This document shows positions 9,571 through 18,736 of a stretch of 64,000 nucleotides of DNA, in pieces. The position numbers were made by a program, and so were the translations under genes. The stretch's first letter is position 1. Each line of letters begins with the position of its first letter. The notes beneath the pieces were generated by a model. That model had not been told where the DNA came from and did not search any database. It was given only the letters and a program-made list of their open reading frames with translations. This DNA comes from Pedobacter polaris (lineage in GTDB: Bacteria > Bacteroidota > Bacteroidia > Sphingobacteriales > Sphingobacteriaceae): the NCBI RefSeq assembly GCF_005116505.1, contig NZ_SWBR01000002.1, forward strand, positions 620,314 to 684,313, in the 5' to 3' direction.

Positions 9571-10755
9571 ATGAAAAATATTTTCACATTTACGCTCGCT
9601 TTAGTTGTCATTTTCCAGTCCCAAAGAGCAATCAGTCAAACTAAAAGCACAACAAGCAATATTGATGAGCTAATTGAAACAAGACTAAAAGAGACAGGTA
9701 TAGTTGGACTTGGTGCAGCCATTATAGTAGATAAAAAATTAGTATGGACTAAGGGATATGGCTATGCAGATAGAGACTTAAAAACTCCATTTACTCCAAA
9801 CACCATCATGAATGTTGCTTCAACTGCTAAAGCTTTTACTGGCGTTTCTTTGATGCGTCTTGTTGAAGAAAACAAGATATCACTTGATGAAGATATCAAT
9901 ACCTATTTGCCCTTTAAAGTTATCAATCCAAATTTCCCAAATGAAAAAATCACTTTAAGGCATTTGGCAACTCATACCTCTGGTCTTATAGATCGCTATC
10001 CTTTTTACGACAGCACATATGTTGTTCCAGGTAAACCAAGAGAATCTTTGGGAGAATTTCTGAAAAATTATTTTGTACCAGGTGGCAAATACTATTCAAA
10101 AGATAATTTCTTAAAATCAAAACCTGGTACCTATCGTAGTTATGGCAATTTTGGTGCAGGTTTAGCAGGTTATATTGTTGAGTTGAGAACAGGAAAAAAG
10201 TTAAATGAATATACCAAAAAGTACATTTTTAATCCTCTAAAAATGGATAATTCAGGTTGGTTTTTATCAGAGGTCAATGTAAAGAATCACACGAAACTTT
10301 ACAACAAAGAAGGAAAAGATATTAAGCAAATTGATTTGTATGAAGGTATCACTTATCCTGATGGTGGCTTACGTACCACTGTAAATGAATTATCAAGATT
10401 CTTTATTGCCTTATTGAATGAAGGAGTATATGGCAAAACAAGCATCCTGAAAAAAGAATCAGTTAAAAATATGCTTCAATTTCAGCATACACCTATAAAT
10501 AAGCCAGAAAACGTGAATTTAGACAAGCTCAATTCTGGAATTTTTTGGGCAACAAAAATAGGTGCTACTACAATTGGCCATAATGGATCAGATCCAGGCG
10601 TAAGAGTTTTTATGCTCTCTGACCTAAATAAAGAAGTAGCTGTTATATTTTTCGCTAACACTTCACTTACTGATTCTGAAGAAGGAGTATACTTTGATAT
10701 CTATGAAGATCTCTACAAATATGGCTTAACATTAAAAAAAGCCCAAACTAACTAA
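9571..10755 (+). CDS. Secreted serine hydrolase, beta-lactamase class C family
   Basis: 394 aa. Signal peptide ending near AISQ (residue 23). The beta-lactamase/penicillin-binding-protein fold shows S84-T-A-K87 (nucleophile and general base), Y191-G-N193 and H337-N-G in place of the usual KTG. With His replacing Lys in the third motif, this is more likely an esterase or D-amino-acid peptidase type than a true AmpC enzyme. It is periplasmic or surface-exposed. It is followed after 52 nt by a barrel receptor, probably one transcript. The 224-nt upstream gap ends in TTTG (9505-9508) and CATCTTTG (9524-9531), a promoter-like pair with short spacing. Confidence 0.85.
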   Translation: MKNIFTFTLALVVIFQSQRAISQTKSTTSNIDELIETRLKETGIVGLGAAIIVDKKLVWTKGYGYADRDLKTPFTPNTIMNVASTAKAFTGVSLMRLVEENKISLDEDINTYLPFKVINPNFPNEKITLRHLATHTSGLIDRYPFYDSTYVVPGKPRESLGEFLKNYFVPGGKYYSKDNFLKSKPGTYRSYGNFGAGLAGYIVELRTGKKLNEYTKKYIFNPLKMDNSGWFLSEVNVKNHTKLYNKEGKDIKQIDLYEGITYPDGGLRTTVNELSRFFIALLNEGVYGKTSILKKESVKNMLQFQHTPINKPENVNLDKLNSGIFWATKIGATTIGHNGSDPGVRVFMLSDLNKEVAVIFFANTSLTDSEEGVYFDIYEDLYKYGLTLKKAQTN

Positions 10756-10807
10756 AATAGAAATAGTAAGTAAGATTTAACAGAAAATACAATCTAAAAA
10801 CATAAAC

Positions 10808-13171
10808 GTGAAGAAAAAACTAATCTTTATTTTGCTCTTAATTTGCACTTTACAAAGTTTTGCGCAAAACACAAAAAGCATCACTATCAAAGGAAAAATT
10901 ATTGAGGCCCAAACTAAACAACCCATAGAAAATGCAGGGATAACTGTATTGTCAAGCATCGACCAAAAGTACATCAAGGGTATTGCAACAAATAAAAATG
11001 GAGAATTTACATTGACAATCCCGCCAGGAAAATACCATATCAGAATAGAATTTATATCTTTCAAGTCCATCTTGTTAGAAAATAGACAGATTGATTCAGA
11101 TTTAGACTTAGAAATCATCTCTTTAAAAGAAGACACTAAACTTTTAAAAAGTGTTGAGGTAATTGGAGAGAAATCTACCTCTGAACTTAATTTAGATAAA
11201 AAGGTATTTAATGTAGGTAAGGATCTCATGTCAAAAGGCGGAAGTGCAAATGACATATTAAATAATGTGCCTTCAGTAAATGTTGATGCAAATGGGGCTA
11301 TTAGTTTAAGGGGAAATACTGGAGTAAGGATATTAATCAATGGCAAACCTTCAATGATGTCCATGAATAATGGTTTGCAGCAAATTCCGGCAAGTAATAT
11401 CGAGAAGATAGAAGTCATCACCAATCCATCAGCTAGATATGAGGCCCAAGGCGGTGCTGGAATTATTAATATCGTTTTAAAGAAGAACAATTTAACAGGA
11501 CTTAATGGTTCTATACAAGCGGGTATGGGTGATCCTACCAATTATACTAGTAATATCAATCTAAGTTATAAAACAGAAAAGATTAACTTATTTACCAATT
11601 TTGGTTTACGTTTAAGAGATTTCATAATCAATGACGAAAGGAAACAGACTACCTTAAACAATTCGATAAAAAATGTATTGTTCCAGAATAATGTTACCAA
11701 TAGAACTGATGAATCTTACGATTTTTACATTGGAGGGGATTATTACATTGATGCAAAAAACACTTTAACAGGTAGTTTTTATCATAGCACCTTAATTATC
11801 AATAACAAGATTGATTACAACTATAATTATTTTAATGCAAATAATACAAGAGATAGCACTATCTACCGTTTTGAACATTATAAAGAACCAAAAAAGTATA
11901 ATCAACTTGAATTATACCATGTTAAAACCTTTAACAATAAAAATAAAAAATGGGCAACCAGCTTACAATATGATTTTTGGAATGATGATGAAAATCAAAA
12001 CATCAACCAACAAAAGATCTTCCCTATTGCAAATCCCATCAATAATTTAATTTCAAAGAACATTGAGAGTAGTAATGATATTTTTATACAAAGCGATTTT
12101 ATAACAACTTTTGGTGAAAGTGGTAGGTTTGAGACAGGAATTAGAAGTGATCTTAGAGCTATTAGAAGTGACTATTTGGCAAAATCAAATGATGTATTGT
12201 TAACGCAATACAACAACAAACTCAACTATGATGAGAACTTATTTAGTGGATATTTTCAGATTGGAAATAAAATTAACAAGTTCAATTATCTTTTAGGCTT
12301 AAGATCTGAGCTGTCTATAATTGGAATATCTGATCGTGCTGGAACATTTAGAGATCATAAAGAGTATATCAACTTATTTCCAACGGCACATTTTATTTAT
12401 AACCTACAGAAAACAACAGATTTACAGCTAAGTTATAGTAGGAGAATTGACAGACCACAGTTTTGGCAATTGAATCCTTTTGGAGGGCTTTCTGATACGC
12501 GTAACCTAACAATCGGTAATCCAGACTTGGACCCTACCTATACCAACTCTTTTGAGTTTGCCTTATTAAAAAAATGGACAAAGTTTACAATTACTCCATC
12601 AATTTATTATTCAAGTACTAAAAATTATTTTCAATATGTACTTAAACAATTGGCAGATGGGAGCTTTTTAAGGACGCCCGTGAATTTAGATTTTGAAGAA
12701 AGGTATGGCCTTGAAGTATCAAGTAGTTATAATCCTTTTTCTTGGTGGCGTTTATCATTGAATTTTAATTATTATGGCTTTAAACAGGAAGGAGAGTTTG
12801 AAGGAAAACGCTATAATTCTGATGATAAAACGTGGACCACTCAAATAAATACCAGAATCAAACTTCCAAAAAGCCTAGCAATTGAATCTCTCTTTAGCTA
12901 TAGAGGGAGGTTTAAAGATATACAATCTATTAACAAGGCGGTTTATAGAGCAAATATTGCCATAAGTAAAGATTTGTTTAAAGAAAAAATGACATTTAAC
13001 ATAGCTGTTAACAACATATTCAATTCAAACATTGATAGGCAAGAACTTAATACACCAACCTACCAACTGGAATCTACTTTTAGATCAATTCGTAGAGCGG
13101 TAAACTTAGGAATTGTATATAGGTTTAATAGAAAGAAAGGCGAAAAAGATCGTTTGCCAGGTGAAAATTAA
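10808..13171 (+). CDS. TonB-dependent receptor-like outer-membrane barrel protein
   Basis: 787 aa, GTG start chosen because it gives a clean signal peptide MKKKLIFILLLICTLQSFAQ. A CarboxypepD_reg-like domain follows (about 23-110, KGKIIEAQTKQPIENAGITV), then a plug (about 130-225, NVPSVNVDANGAISLRGN, VEVITNPSARYEAQGGAGIINI) and a barrel of the type found in outer_membrane_beta-barrel proteins. These are TonB-linked importers of unknown ligands. Downstream of the serine hydrolase, it may import that enzyme's product; this is inference. It ends in KKGEKDRLPGEN rather than a terminal aromatic residue, as many family members do. Confidence 0.88.
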   Translation: MKKKLIFILLLICTLQSFAQNTKSITIKGKIIEAQTKQPIENAGITVLSSIDQKYIKGIATNKNGEFTLTIPPGKYHIRIEFISFKSILLENRQIDSDLDLEIISLKEDTKLLKSVEVIGEKSTSELNLDKKVFNVGKDLMSKGGSANDILNNVPSVNVDANGAISLRGNTGVRILINGKPSMMSMNNGLQQIPASNIEKIEVITNPSARYEAQGGAGIINIVLKKNNLTGLNGSIQAGMGDPTNYTSNINLSYKTEKINLFTNFGLRLRDFIINDERKQTTLNNSIKNVLFQNNVTNRTDESYDFYIGGDYYIDAKNTLTGSFYHSTLIINNKIDYNYNYFNANNTRDSTIYRFEHYKEPKKYNQLELYHVKTFNNKNKKWATSLQYDFWNDDENQNINQQKIFPIANPINNLISKNIESSNDIFIQSDFITTFGESGRFETGIRSDLRAIRSDYLAKSNDVLLTQYNNKLNYDENLFSGYFQIGNKINKFNYLLGLRSELSIIGISDRAGTFRDHKEYINLFPTAHFIYNLQKTTDLQLSYSRRIDRPQFWQLNPFGGLSDTRNLTIGNPDLDPTYTNSFEFALLKKWTKFTITPSIYYSSTKNYFQYVLKQLADGSFLRTPVNLDFEERYGLEVSSSYNPFSWWRLSLNFNYYGFKQEGEFEGKRYNSDDKTWTTQINTRIKLPKSLAIESLFSYRGRFKDIQSINKAVYRANIAISKDLFKEKMTFNIAVNNIFNSNIDRQELNTPTYQLESTFRSIRRAVNLGIVYRFNRKKGEKDRLPGEN

Positions 13172-13183
13172 ATTTGAATATAT

Positions 13184-13212
13184 AAAGGTTTAGAATTTAA
13201 ATCTAAACCTTT
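13184..13212. terminator. Bidirectional terminator
   Basis: Stem AAAGGTTTAGA / TCTAAACCTTT with a 7-nt loop. It lies between the convergent barrel receptor and mqnA, with T or A tracts on both sides, so it can serve both strands. Confidence 0.8.
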
Positions 13213-13231
13213 ATTCAACTTTTTAATATTA

Positions 13232-13957
13232 CTAAAGTTGTTCTATATAGTTTAAAAACAATGCTAACGCCTTTCTTTTGTCTGCTGTCAATTCAAAATC
13301 AAGCTTATTAAAAAGGTAATCTTCTAAATCAAAGTTTGATATTTTTGGTAATTCTCTTAAAACTTCTTTTCTATTAGCTAAGCCAAATTTTAAAGCCTGA
13401 TCAAAATCTTCAATAAATGATTTTGAAATAGTTTTATTTGCAACCCAAGCTGCATATACAAAGGGCAAACCAGTAAACTTCATCCACTCCTCTCCCATAT
13501 CATAGGCATATGCAAAATCAGCTTTTCGACCAAATGTTCGATCACCAATTAAAACCATAGCATCAGTATTTATAGCTGAATCAGTAATAAATTCTACATC
13601 AGTTTTAAAGTGAAATTTCAATAATACTTTAGCTAAATTATTTGAGGTACGCGATTGCGAATCTAGTTTTAAAGTCTTGATTTCTGCTACAGGAACTTTA
13701 GAAAAAATGAAAACAGAATTTACAGCTCCAACTGAACCGATACAGTAAGAACCTATAATATTTGCATTAGGTACAAAAGGAATTGCTGCTATCGGAATTA
13801 AACCTATATCAACTTGATTATTAATTAATTTAGTAGCACAATCTGAAGGGATATCTAAGCTTAAATCTATTTGATTATAAACTTCACTTCTTTCAATCCC
13901 GTAAATAAATGGTTTGGTATTGGTATAGGAAACTGCTGATATTTTTATCTTACTCAC
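13232..13957 (-). CDS. mqnA: Chorismate dehydratase MqnA (futalosine menaquinone pathway)
   Basis: 241 aa. A two-lobed periplasmic-binding-protein-like fold with N-terminal SAVSYTNTKPF and LDSQSRTSNNLAKVLL, which fits MqnA better than the related MqnD. MqnA dehydrates chorismate to 3-[(1-carboxyvinyl)oxy]benzoate, the first step of the futalosine route. MqnE, the next enzyme, is encoded upstream on the same strand, with a histidine phosphatase between them. The first-lobe motif SVGAVNSVFIFSK is retained. The protein is cytoplasmic and has no signal peptide. Confidence 0.88.
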   Translation of the reverse strand: MSKIKISAVSYTNTKPFIYGIERSEVYNQIDLSLDIPSDCATKLINNQVDIGLIPIAAIPFVPNANIIGSYCIGSVGAVNSVFIFSKVPVAEIKTLKLDSQSRTSNNLAKVLLKFHFKTDVEFITDSAINTDAMVLIGDRTFGRKADFAYAYDMGEEWMKFTGLPFVYAAWVANKTISKSFIEDFDQALKFGLANRKEVLRELPKISNFDLEDYLFNKLDFELTADKRKALALFLNYIEQL

Positions 13958-13982
13958 TTGTTATTTCTACTTTATATTTCGT

Positions 13983-14041
13983 AACCCTGAACTAATTTCA
14001 AAGGCTATTCATTAAGATGCTAAAATAATTCAGCATGACGA
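13983..14041. repeat. Dispersed intergenic repeat remnant
   Basis: CCTGAACTAATTTCA followed by AAGATGCTAAAATAATTCAGCATGACG. The right half forms an imperfect hairpin (GATGCT / AGCATG). It belongs to the CTGAA..TTCAGCATGAC type of intergenic repeats common in this phylum and lies between the phosphatase gene and mqnA. Confidence 0.5.
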
Positions 14042-14046
14042 ACTCA

Positions 14047-14664
14047 TTATTTTAAATCTTTTAAATGCACTGTATTGTTAAAATCTATTACTGCGAATTT
14101 ACCATTTTCGTAACTCATTCTGTACAGCGTTGTATTCTGATGAGGAAAATCACCCATTTCGCAAAGCTCTTTTTCTAATAGCAAACAAAGCAACAAACGC
14201 ATTGCTCTACCATGCATACAAACCAGCACTAAATTTTCATCAGTATGATCTGTTATCACTTTAAGTGCCTCTAATAACCTTACCTTAACCTGATTAGGGC
14301 TTTCACCACCTTCAAAACCAGCTTCATAATTGCCACCTTGCCATTTTTCCATTATTTCTTTAAAGGCCATTCTAGCTTCTTCGGTATTTGGTTTTCCTTC
14401 CCAAACTCCCCAAGCCAATTCGTCTAAGCCAGTTAATTGCTCCCAGGGAAGCCCTAAGTCTATAAAATGTTGTACAGTTTGGTGTGTTCTCTTTAATACA
14501 GATGTATATATTTTATCGAATTTTAAGTTTTTATAGTGATGGTAAAAAGCTTTGGCTTGTGCTCTTCCAGTATCGTTTAAATCGCTGTCTATACCTCTTC
14601 CTTGTACAATTCCTAAACGGTTTAACTCTGTCTCGCCATGGCGGATGATATATATTTCTTTCAT
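14047..14664 (-). CDS. Histidine phosphatase family protein (phosphoglycerate mutase-like)
   Basis: 205 aa. N-terminal IIRHGETELN carries the phosphoacceptor His9 in the RHG motif; Arg8, ELAWGVWEG and the later His of CMHGRAMR complete the catalytic set. Members dephosphorylate small molecules; an isomerase role is less likely at this length. It lies between mqnE and mqnA on the same strand (31 nt after mqnE, 89 nt before mqnA). A role near menaquinone synthesis is possible but unproven, as known futalosine steps need no phosphatase. Confidence 0.87.
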   Translation of the reverse strand: MKEIYIIRHGETELNRLGIVQGRGIDSDLNDTGRAQAKAFYHHYKNLKFDKIYTSVLKRTHQTVQHFIDLGLPWEQLTGLDELAWGVWEGKPNTEEARMAFKEIMEKWQGGNYEAGFEGGESPNQVKVRLLEALKVITDHTDENLVLVCMHGRAMRLLLCLLLEKELCEMGDFPHQNTTLYRMSYENGKFAVIDFNNTVHLKDLK

Positions 14665-14695
14665 AATTAAGCGAATTCACTAACTAGCTTATTAG

Positions 14696-15880
14696 CTAAT
14701 TTATTACCGGCAATTTATAATAAGAAGGTTTTGCTTCATTTTCAAAAATAACATCTGTATAATCAGTAACTACATTATACAGCGTATCTCTTTCAATTGG
14801 TTTACGACCAACTTGTTTAATCAAATTTACCAATTCTTGAGTACTCATAGCGGGATTTTGCTCCTCTGCGCCTGCCATAGAATAGATTTTAGTGGTATCA
14901 TCTAAAGTACCGTCAATATCATCAACCCCAAAATTTAAAGACATTTGTGCAGTTTCTCTACTGATCATTGCCCAATATGCTTTAATATGGTCGAAGTTAT
15001 CTAAATAGATTCTTCCAATTGCATAATTTCTTAAATCTTCAATTACAGAAACCTCTGCAACATTACTCATTTGGTTATGTTGGTTTCTGAATTTTAAAGG
15101 AATAAATGTTTGAAAACCTCCTGTTTTATCTTGTAACTGGCGAAGTTGTTCCATGTGATCTACACGATGCTCAAATTTTTCAATATGACCATATAACATT
15201 GTAGCATTAGAACGCATCCCTAATTTATGCCATTCTTCATGAATAGCCAACCATTGATCGCCTGTACACTTATCTTTTGCAATTTGTTCCCTAATTTCAG
15301 GATGAAAAATTTCTGCACCTCCTCCAGGTATTGATTCTAAGCCAGCATCTTTCATTAATTTCATTCCAGTAGCATAATCAATCTTAGCCTTTTTAAAAAT
15401 ATAATGATACTCTACTGGAGTTAAGGCTTTAACATGTAAATCTGGACGGTGTTTTTTAATAGCAGTAAATAAAGCAGAATAAAAAGCTACATCATACTGT
15501 GGCAAAACTCCACCAACAATATGAACTTCAGTAACTGGTTCCTCATCATACTTTTTAACCACATCAAGCATTTCTTCCATTGTTAATGCCCAACCCTCTT
15601 CCTTCTGCTTAATTAAGCGAGAATAAGAGCAGAATTTACAATCGTAGACACAAAGATTTGTTGGTTCTAAATGAAAATTGCGGTTAAAATAAGTTTTGTC
15701 GCCATGCTTATCTTCTCTAATAAAATTAGCCAAAACACCTAAATAACCTAATTCAGCATGTTCGTATAAATATACTCCTTCATCAAAACTAATACGTTGA
15801 TGGGTTGCAACTTTCTGAGCTATAGCTTTTAAGGGAGTTGAAATATTTTGATTGTTAAGAAGAATATCTAAGGCCTGCAC
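14696..15880 (-). CDS. mqnE: Aminofutalosine synthase MqnE
   Basis: 394 aa radical SAM enzyme. The cluster-binding motif is CVYDCKFC (Cys-x3-Cys-x2-Cys) inside LEPTNLCVYDCKFCSYSR. Further family signatures are VHIVGGVLPQYD, GGGAEIFHPEIREQI and GVDDIDGTLDDTTKIY. MqnE joins carboxyvinyloxybenzoate and SAM-derived adenosine to give aminofutalosine. The paralogue MqnC is excluded by length and the GGGAEIF context. It heads the mqnE-phosphatase-mqnA group, with a TACTTTTG promoter box on the minus strand at 15903-15910. Confidence 0.93.
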   Translation of the reverse strand: MQALDILLNNQNISTPLKAIAQKVATHQRISFDEGVYLYEHAELGYLGVLANFIREDKHGDKTYFNRNFHLEPTNLCVYDCKFCSYSRLIKQKEEGWALTMEEMLDVVKKYDEEPVTEVHIVGGVLPQYDVAFYSALFTAIKKHRPDLHVKALTPVEYHYIFKKAKIDYATGMKLMKDAGLESIPGGGAEIFHPEIREQIAKDKCTGDQWLAIHEEWHKLGMRSNATMLYGHIEKFEHRVDHMEQLRQLQDKTGGFQTFIPLKFRNQHNQMSNVAEVSVIEDLRNYAIGRIYLDNFDHIKAYWAMISRETAQMSLNFGVDDIDGTLDDTTKIYSMAGAEEQNPAMSTQELVNLIKQVGRKPIERDTLYNVVTDYTDVIFENEAKPSYYKLPVIN

Positions 15881-15902
15881 AGTGATTCTTTAATAATTTA
15901 AG

Positions 15903-15910
15903 CAAAAGTA
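15903..15910 (-). promoter_or_regulatory. -7 promoter box of mqnE
   Basis: CAAAAGTA on the plus strand reads TACTTTTG on the minus strand, an exact TAnnTTTG match 22 nt before the mqnE start. No clear -33 box is visible. Confidence 0.6.
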
Positions 15911-15967
15911 CAATAATGCCCTAATTGTAAATCATTTTCTTGTAAAAATGGCTTATTTAGAAACAAT

Positions 15968-15994
15968 AAAAGCCCTGAAATTTTCAGGGCTTTT
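15968..15994 (-). terminator. Intrinsic terminator
   Basis: Near-perfect palindrome AAAAGCCCTGAAA / TTTTCAGGGCTTTT just after the stop of the lipoprotein gene at 16017. It separates that gene from mqnE. Confidence 0.9.
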
Positions 15995-16016
15995 AAAACA
16001 ATGTTGTTGATTATAA

Positions 16017-16511
16017 TTATTTAACTGCTTTTGTAAAATTCATTACAACATAAGCTGTTCTTCCACCATATTCAATAGGCGATTTAATTACCATGTTAGC
16101 ACCATCAGCGCTAGCTAATGCTAATCGATGACCGTCTGTTACATCTTTTGCTTTATCACCTTCAAATAATTTTTTAAATTGGAAAGTTCCATCGGCTGGA
16201 CTAACTGACCAAAAAATAGTTTGGGTTTTAGCGGCACAACTAGCACTACTTGGCAAGCTATAGCTACCATTACCACTATTTGTTAAAGTCCATGCACTAC
16301 CAACAAAGCATTTATAAGAACTTTCACCCAAGAAAGATTTTACGGCAACTTCAGGTATACCATCAAAAGTGATGTCATTAACAACCCAATTACCAGATAC
16401 ATCACCTCTTTTTGCTGCTACAGCACCAGATGTTGTTGTTTTCGGAGAACAGCTTTGTAACACTATTAATGAACTACAAATTAAAGCTGCTATTAAAAAT
16501 ATTCTTTTCAT
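16017..16511 (-). CDS. Lipoprotein, lipocalin-like
   Basis: 164 aa. Lipobox LQSC with lipidated Cys21, then a short disordered linker. The mature part begins GDVSGNWVVNDITFDG and has alternating strands with two Cys in the middle (YKCFVGSAW, SASCAAK), similar to Bacteroidota lipocalin-like lipoproteins that start with a GxW motif. Ligand and role are unknown. It is a single-gene unit ending in the palindromic terminator, divergent from the trans-sulfuration gene. Its position beside the sulfur genes gives no functional clue. Confidence 0.75.
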   Translation of the reverse strand: MKRIFLIAALICSSLIVLQSCSPKTTTSGAVAAKRGDVSGNWVVNDITFDGIPEVAVKSFLGESSYKCFVGSAWTLTNSGNGSYSLPSSASCAAKTQTIFWSVSPADGTFQFKKLFEGDKAKDVTDGHRLALASADGANMVIKSPIEYGGRTAYVVMNFTKAVK

Positions 16512-16616
16512 ATACTTGTTTTTTGATAAGCTAATTACATAAATCTTGCCAAAACAGATTATTTGCTTAAGATTTTAATTTAGCTTTGTTTAATCCGTAA
16601 CAATCAGCATAAAAAA

Positions 16617-17732
16617 ATGAAAACAGAAACTATAGCGATACATGCTTTAAATTTAGTTAAAAGTGCTACAGGCGATGTAACCATGCCTATTAGTCTATCC
16701 ACTACATTTTTACGTGATGAAACAGGTGGTTATCCTGGCGGGCATATGTATAGTAGAGTGAGCAACCCAAATCGTGCTGCTTTAGAACAAGTAATTACCG
16801 AGTTAGAGTTTGGTGAAGAGACTTGCACTTTTTCTTCTGGAAATACTGCTGGTATGTCCATTTTTCAGGCCTTAAAATATGGAAGCCATATTATAGCACC
16901 TGATGATATGTATTGGGGATTAAAAAAGCAGTTACTTAGTTTTTTTGCCGATAAACTTACCTTTGATTTTATTGATTTAACTGATGTTGATAAAGTAGAA
17001 AGTTTCATCAAACCCAATACGGAAATGGTTTGGGCAGAAACACCATCCAACCCATTACTTAAAATTACAGATATTGAGGCATTGGCAAAAATTTGCAAAG
17101 CAAATAATTTAATATTTGCTGTTGATAGCACATTTGCTTCTCCTATGTTACAAAATCCAATTCTTTTGGGAGCTGATATTGTAATGCACTCTACCACCAA
17201 ATATATTGGCGGCCATAGTGATGTTTTAGGTGGCTCATTAACTACGGCAAGTAAAAATAAATTTTGGGAAAGAGTTAGAGATATACAACAAACAGGAGGA
17301 GCAGTTCCCTCGCCATTTGATTGCTTTTTACTACTTCGTAGTATTAAAACTTTAGCTTATAGAATGAAGGGGCATTGTGAAAATGCAATTCAATTGGCTA
17401 AATATTTAGAAAACCATCCAAAAATAGAGGCAGTTTATTACCCAGGATTAGCTTCTCATGCTCAACATCAAATTGCAAAAAACCAAATGAAAAATTTTGG
17501 CGGAATGTTATCAATACTTGTAAAGGGAGATGCGGTAGATGCCCGTAAAGTGGTGAATAGTGTGAAGATATTTGCACAGGCAACAAGTTTAGGTGGGGTT
17601 GAAAGTTTAATAGAGCACCGCGCCTCTGTAGAAGGACCAGATACTAAAACGCCACAAAATTTAATTCGGATATCTGTAGGCTTAGAACATATTGATGATT
17701 TGATTGCTGATTTAGAGCAAGCTTTGGGGTAG
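16617..17732 (+). CDS. Trans-sulfuration family PLP enzyme (cystathionine gamma-synthase/lyase type)
   Basis: 371 aa, full length for the Cys/Met-metabolism PLP family. The PLP lysine is Lys195 in HSTTKYIGGHSD; YSRVSNPNRAALE and SSGNTAGM give the cofactor phosphate and ring contacts, and SLGGVESLIEHRAS is the C-terminal signature. The family includes cystathionine gamma-synthase, gamma-lyase and beta-lyase, which sequence reading alone cannot separate. The nearby cysE-cysM and metX-hom genes favour gamma-synthase or a lyase in methionine/cysteine exchange. It stands alone on its strand between divergent and convergent neighbours. Confidence 0.85.
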   Translation: MKTETIAIHALNLVKSATGDVTMPISLSTTFLRDETGGYPGGHMYSRVSNPNRAALEQVITELEFGEETCTFSSGNTAGMSIFQALKYGSHIIAPDDMYWGLKKQLLSFFADKLTFDFIDLTDVDKVESFIKPNTEMVWAETPSNPLLKITDIEALAKICKANNLIFAVDSTFASPMLQNPILLGADIVMHSTTKYIGGHSDVLGGSLTTASKNKFWERVRDIQQTGGAVPSPFDCFLLLRSIKTLAYRMKGHCENAIQLAKYLENHPKIEAVYYPGLASHAQHQIAKNQMKNFGGMLSILVKGDAVDARKVVNSVKIFAQATSLGGVESLIEHRASVEGPDTKTPQNLIRISVGLEHIDDLIADLEQALG

Positions 17733-17770
17733 TTTGGTCATCATCAACTCGAGTGGTAGTAGCAACTTCT

Positions 17771-17855
17771 TTTGTCACTTCGATTTATGGAGAAATCTTT
17801 GAGACTACACTTTCTCAAAGATTCTTCATTACATTATGAATAGTCGAAATGATGA
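17771..17855. repeat. Dispersed intergenic repeat (TTTGTCAT family)
   Basis: TTTGTCAC at the left and GATTCTTCATTACATT..GAATAGTCGAAATGA at the right match the arms of copies at 35846-35916 and 22725-22751. Internally AAATCTTTGAG faces CTCAAAGATT as a hairpin. It lies between the convergent trans-sulfuration gene and cysM and may act as a weak terminator. Confidence 0.6.
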
Positions 17856-17863
17856 ATTGGTAC

Positions 17864-18736
17864 TTACCCAAACAAATTGCTACTTAAATATCTATCTCCT
17901 CTATCGCAAGCAATAAAAACGATCAAACCGCTTTCTAGTTCTTCAGCTAGTTGTAAAGCACAATGCAAAGCACCACCACTACTCATTCCAGCAAAAACAC
18001 CTTCTTTTCTTGCTAAATTTCTTGAAGCTATAATTGCATCTTGCTGAGAAACATCCATAATTCTGTCTACACGTTCAGGCTCATAGATCCTTGGCAAATA
18101 CTCAATAGGCCATCTTCTAATACCAGGAATAGATGATTCTTCTGTTGGCTGACAACCCACAATTTGAATAGCTGAATTTTTCTCCTTTAAATACCTGGAG
18201 TTCCCCATAATACTACCTGTAGTACCCATACTACTCACAAAATGCGTAATCCCACCCTTAGTATCATTCCAAATTTCGGGTCCAGTAGTTTTATAATGTG
18301 CTAAATAATTATCTGGATTAGCAAATTGGTTCAATAAGAAATAACCGGGTTGTATCCCTTTCTCTTCTGCATAATCTCTACAAACCTCAATAGATTCAAG
18401 TAAAGTTACTTTAGCTCCGAAAGCTTCCATAGTTAAAGTGCGCTCTCTTGTAGAGCTTGCAGGCATTACCAATTCTATCTCAATTCCGTAAATAGAAGCA
18501 ATCATCGCCAATGCAATTCCCGTATTTCCACTGGTTGCCTCTATAAGTTTGGTGTTTTTATCAATTTCCCCTCTCTCCATCGCACTGCGTATCATATTCA
18601 AAGCTGCTCTATCTTTTACACTGCCACCAGGATTATTGCCTTCTAGCTTGGCGTAAATTTTAACATTAGGGTTTGAATTAAGATATCTGATTTCTGCCAA
18701 TGGTGTATTTCCAATGCAATCTATAATCGTCATCAT
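17864..18736 (-). CDS. cysM: Cysteine synthase CysM/CysK family
   Basis: 290 aa. O-acetylserine sulfhydrylase fold: PLP lysine Lys41 in GGSVKDRAALNM, the phosphate loop TSGNTGIALA (about 69-78), and the C-terminal SSGGALHCALQLAEE. It makes cysteine from O-acetylserine and sulfide. The length and GNTPLAEI N-terminus resemble the shorter CysM type. It overlaps the end of cysE by 4 nt, so translation is coupled and substrate passes directly from CysE. Two adjacent ATG codons leave the start uncertain by one residue. Confidence 0.9.
   Translation of the reverse strand: MMTIIDCIGNTPLAEIRYLNSNPNVKIYAKLEGNNPGGSVKDRAALNMIRSAMERGEIDKNTKLIEATSGNTGIALAMIASIYGIEIELVMPASSTRERTLTMEAFGAKVTLLESIEVCRDYAEEKGIQPGYFLLNQFANPDNYLAHYKTTGPEIWNDTKGGITHFVSSMGTTGSIMGNSRYLKEKNSAIQIVGCQPTEESSIPGIRRWPIEYLPRIYEPERVDRIMDVSQQDAIIASRNLARKEGVFAGMSSGGALHCALQLAEELESGLIVFIACDRGDRYLSSNLFG

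Noticed and set aside
10777-11541. A 254-codon open frame antisense to the barrel receptor gene
   Set aside because: It is opposite a clear signal peptide, plug and barrel gene, has no recognisable domain, and its composition follows the sense strand. It is a shadow frame.
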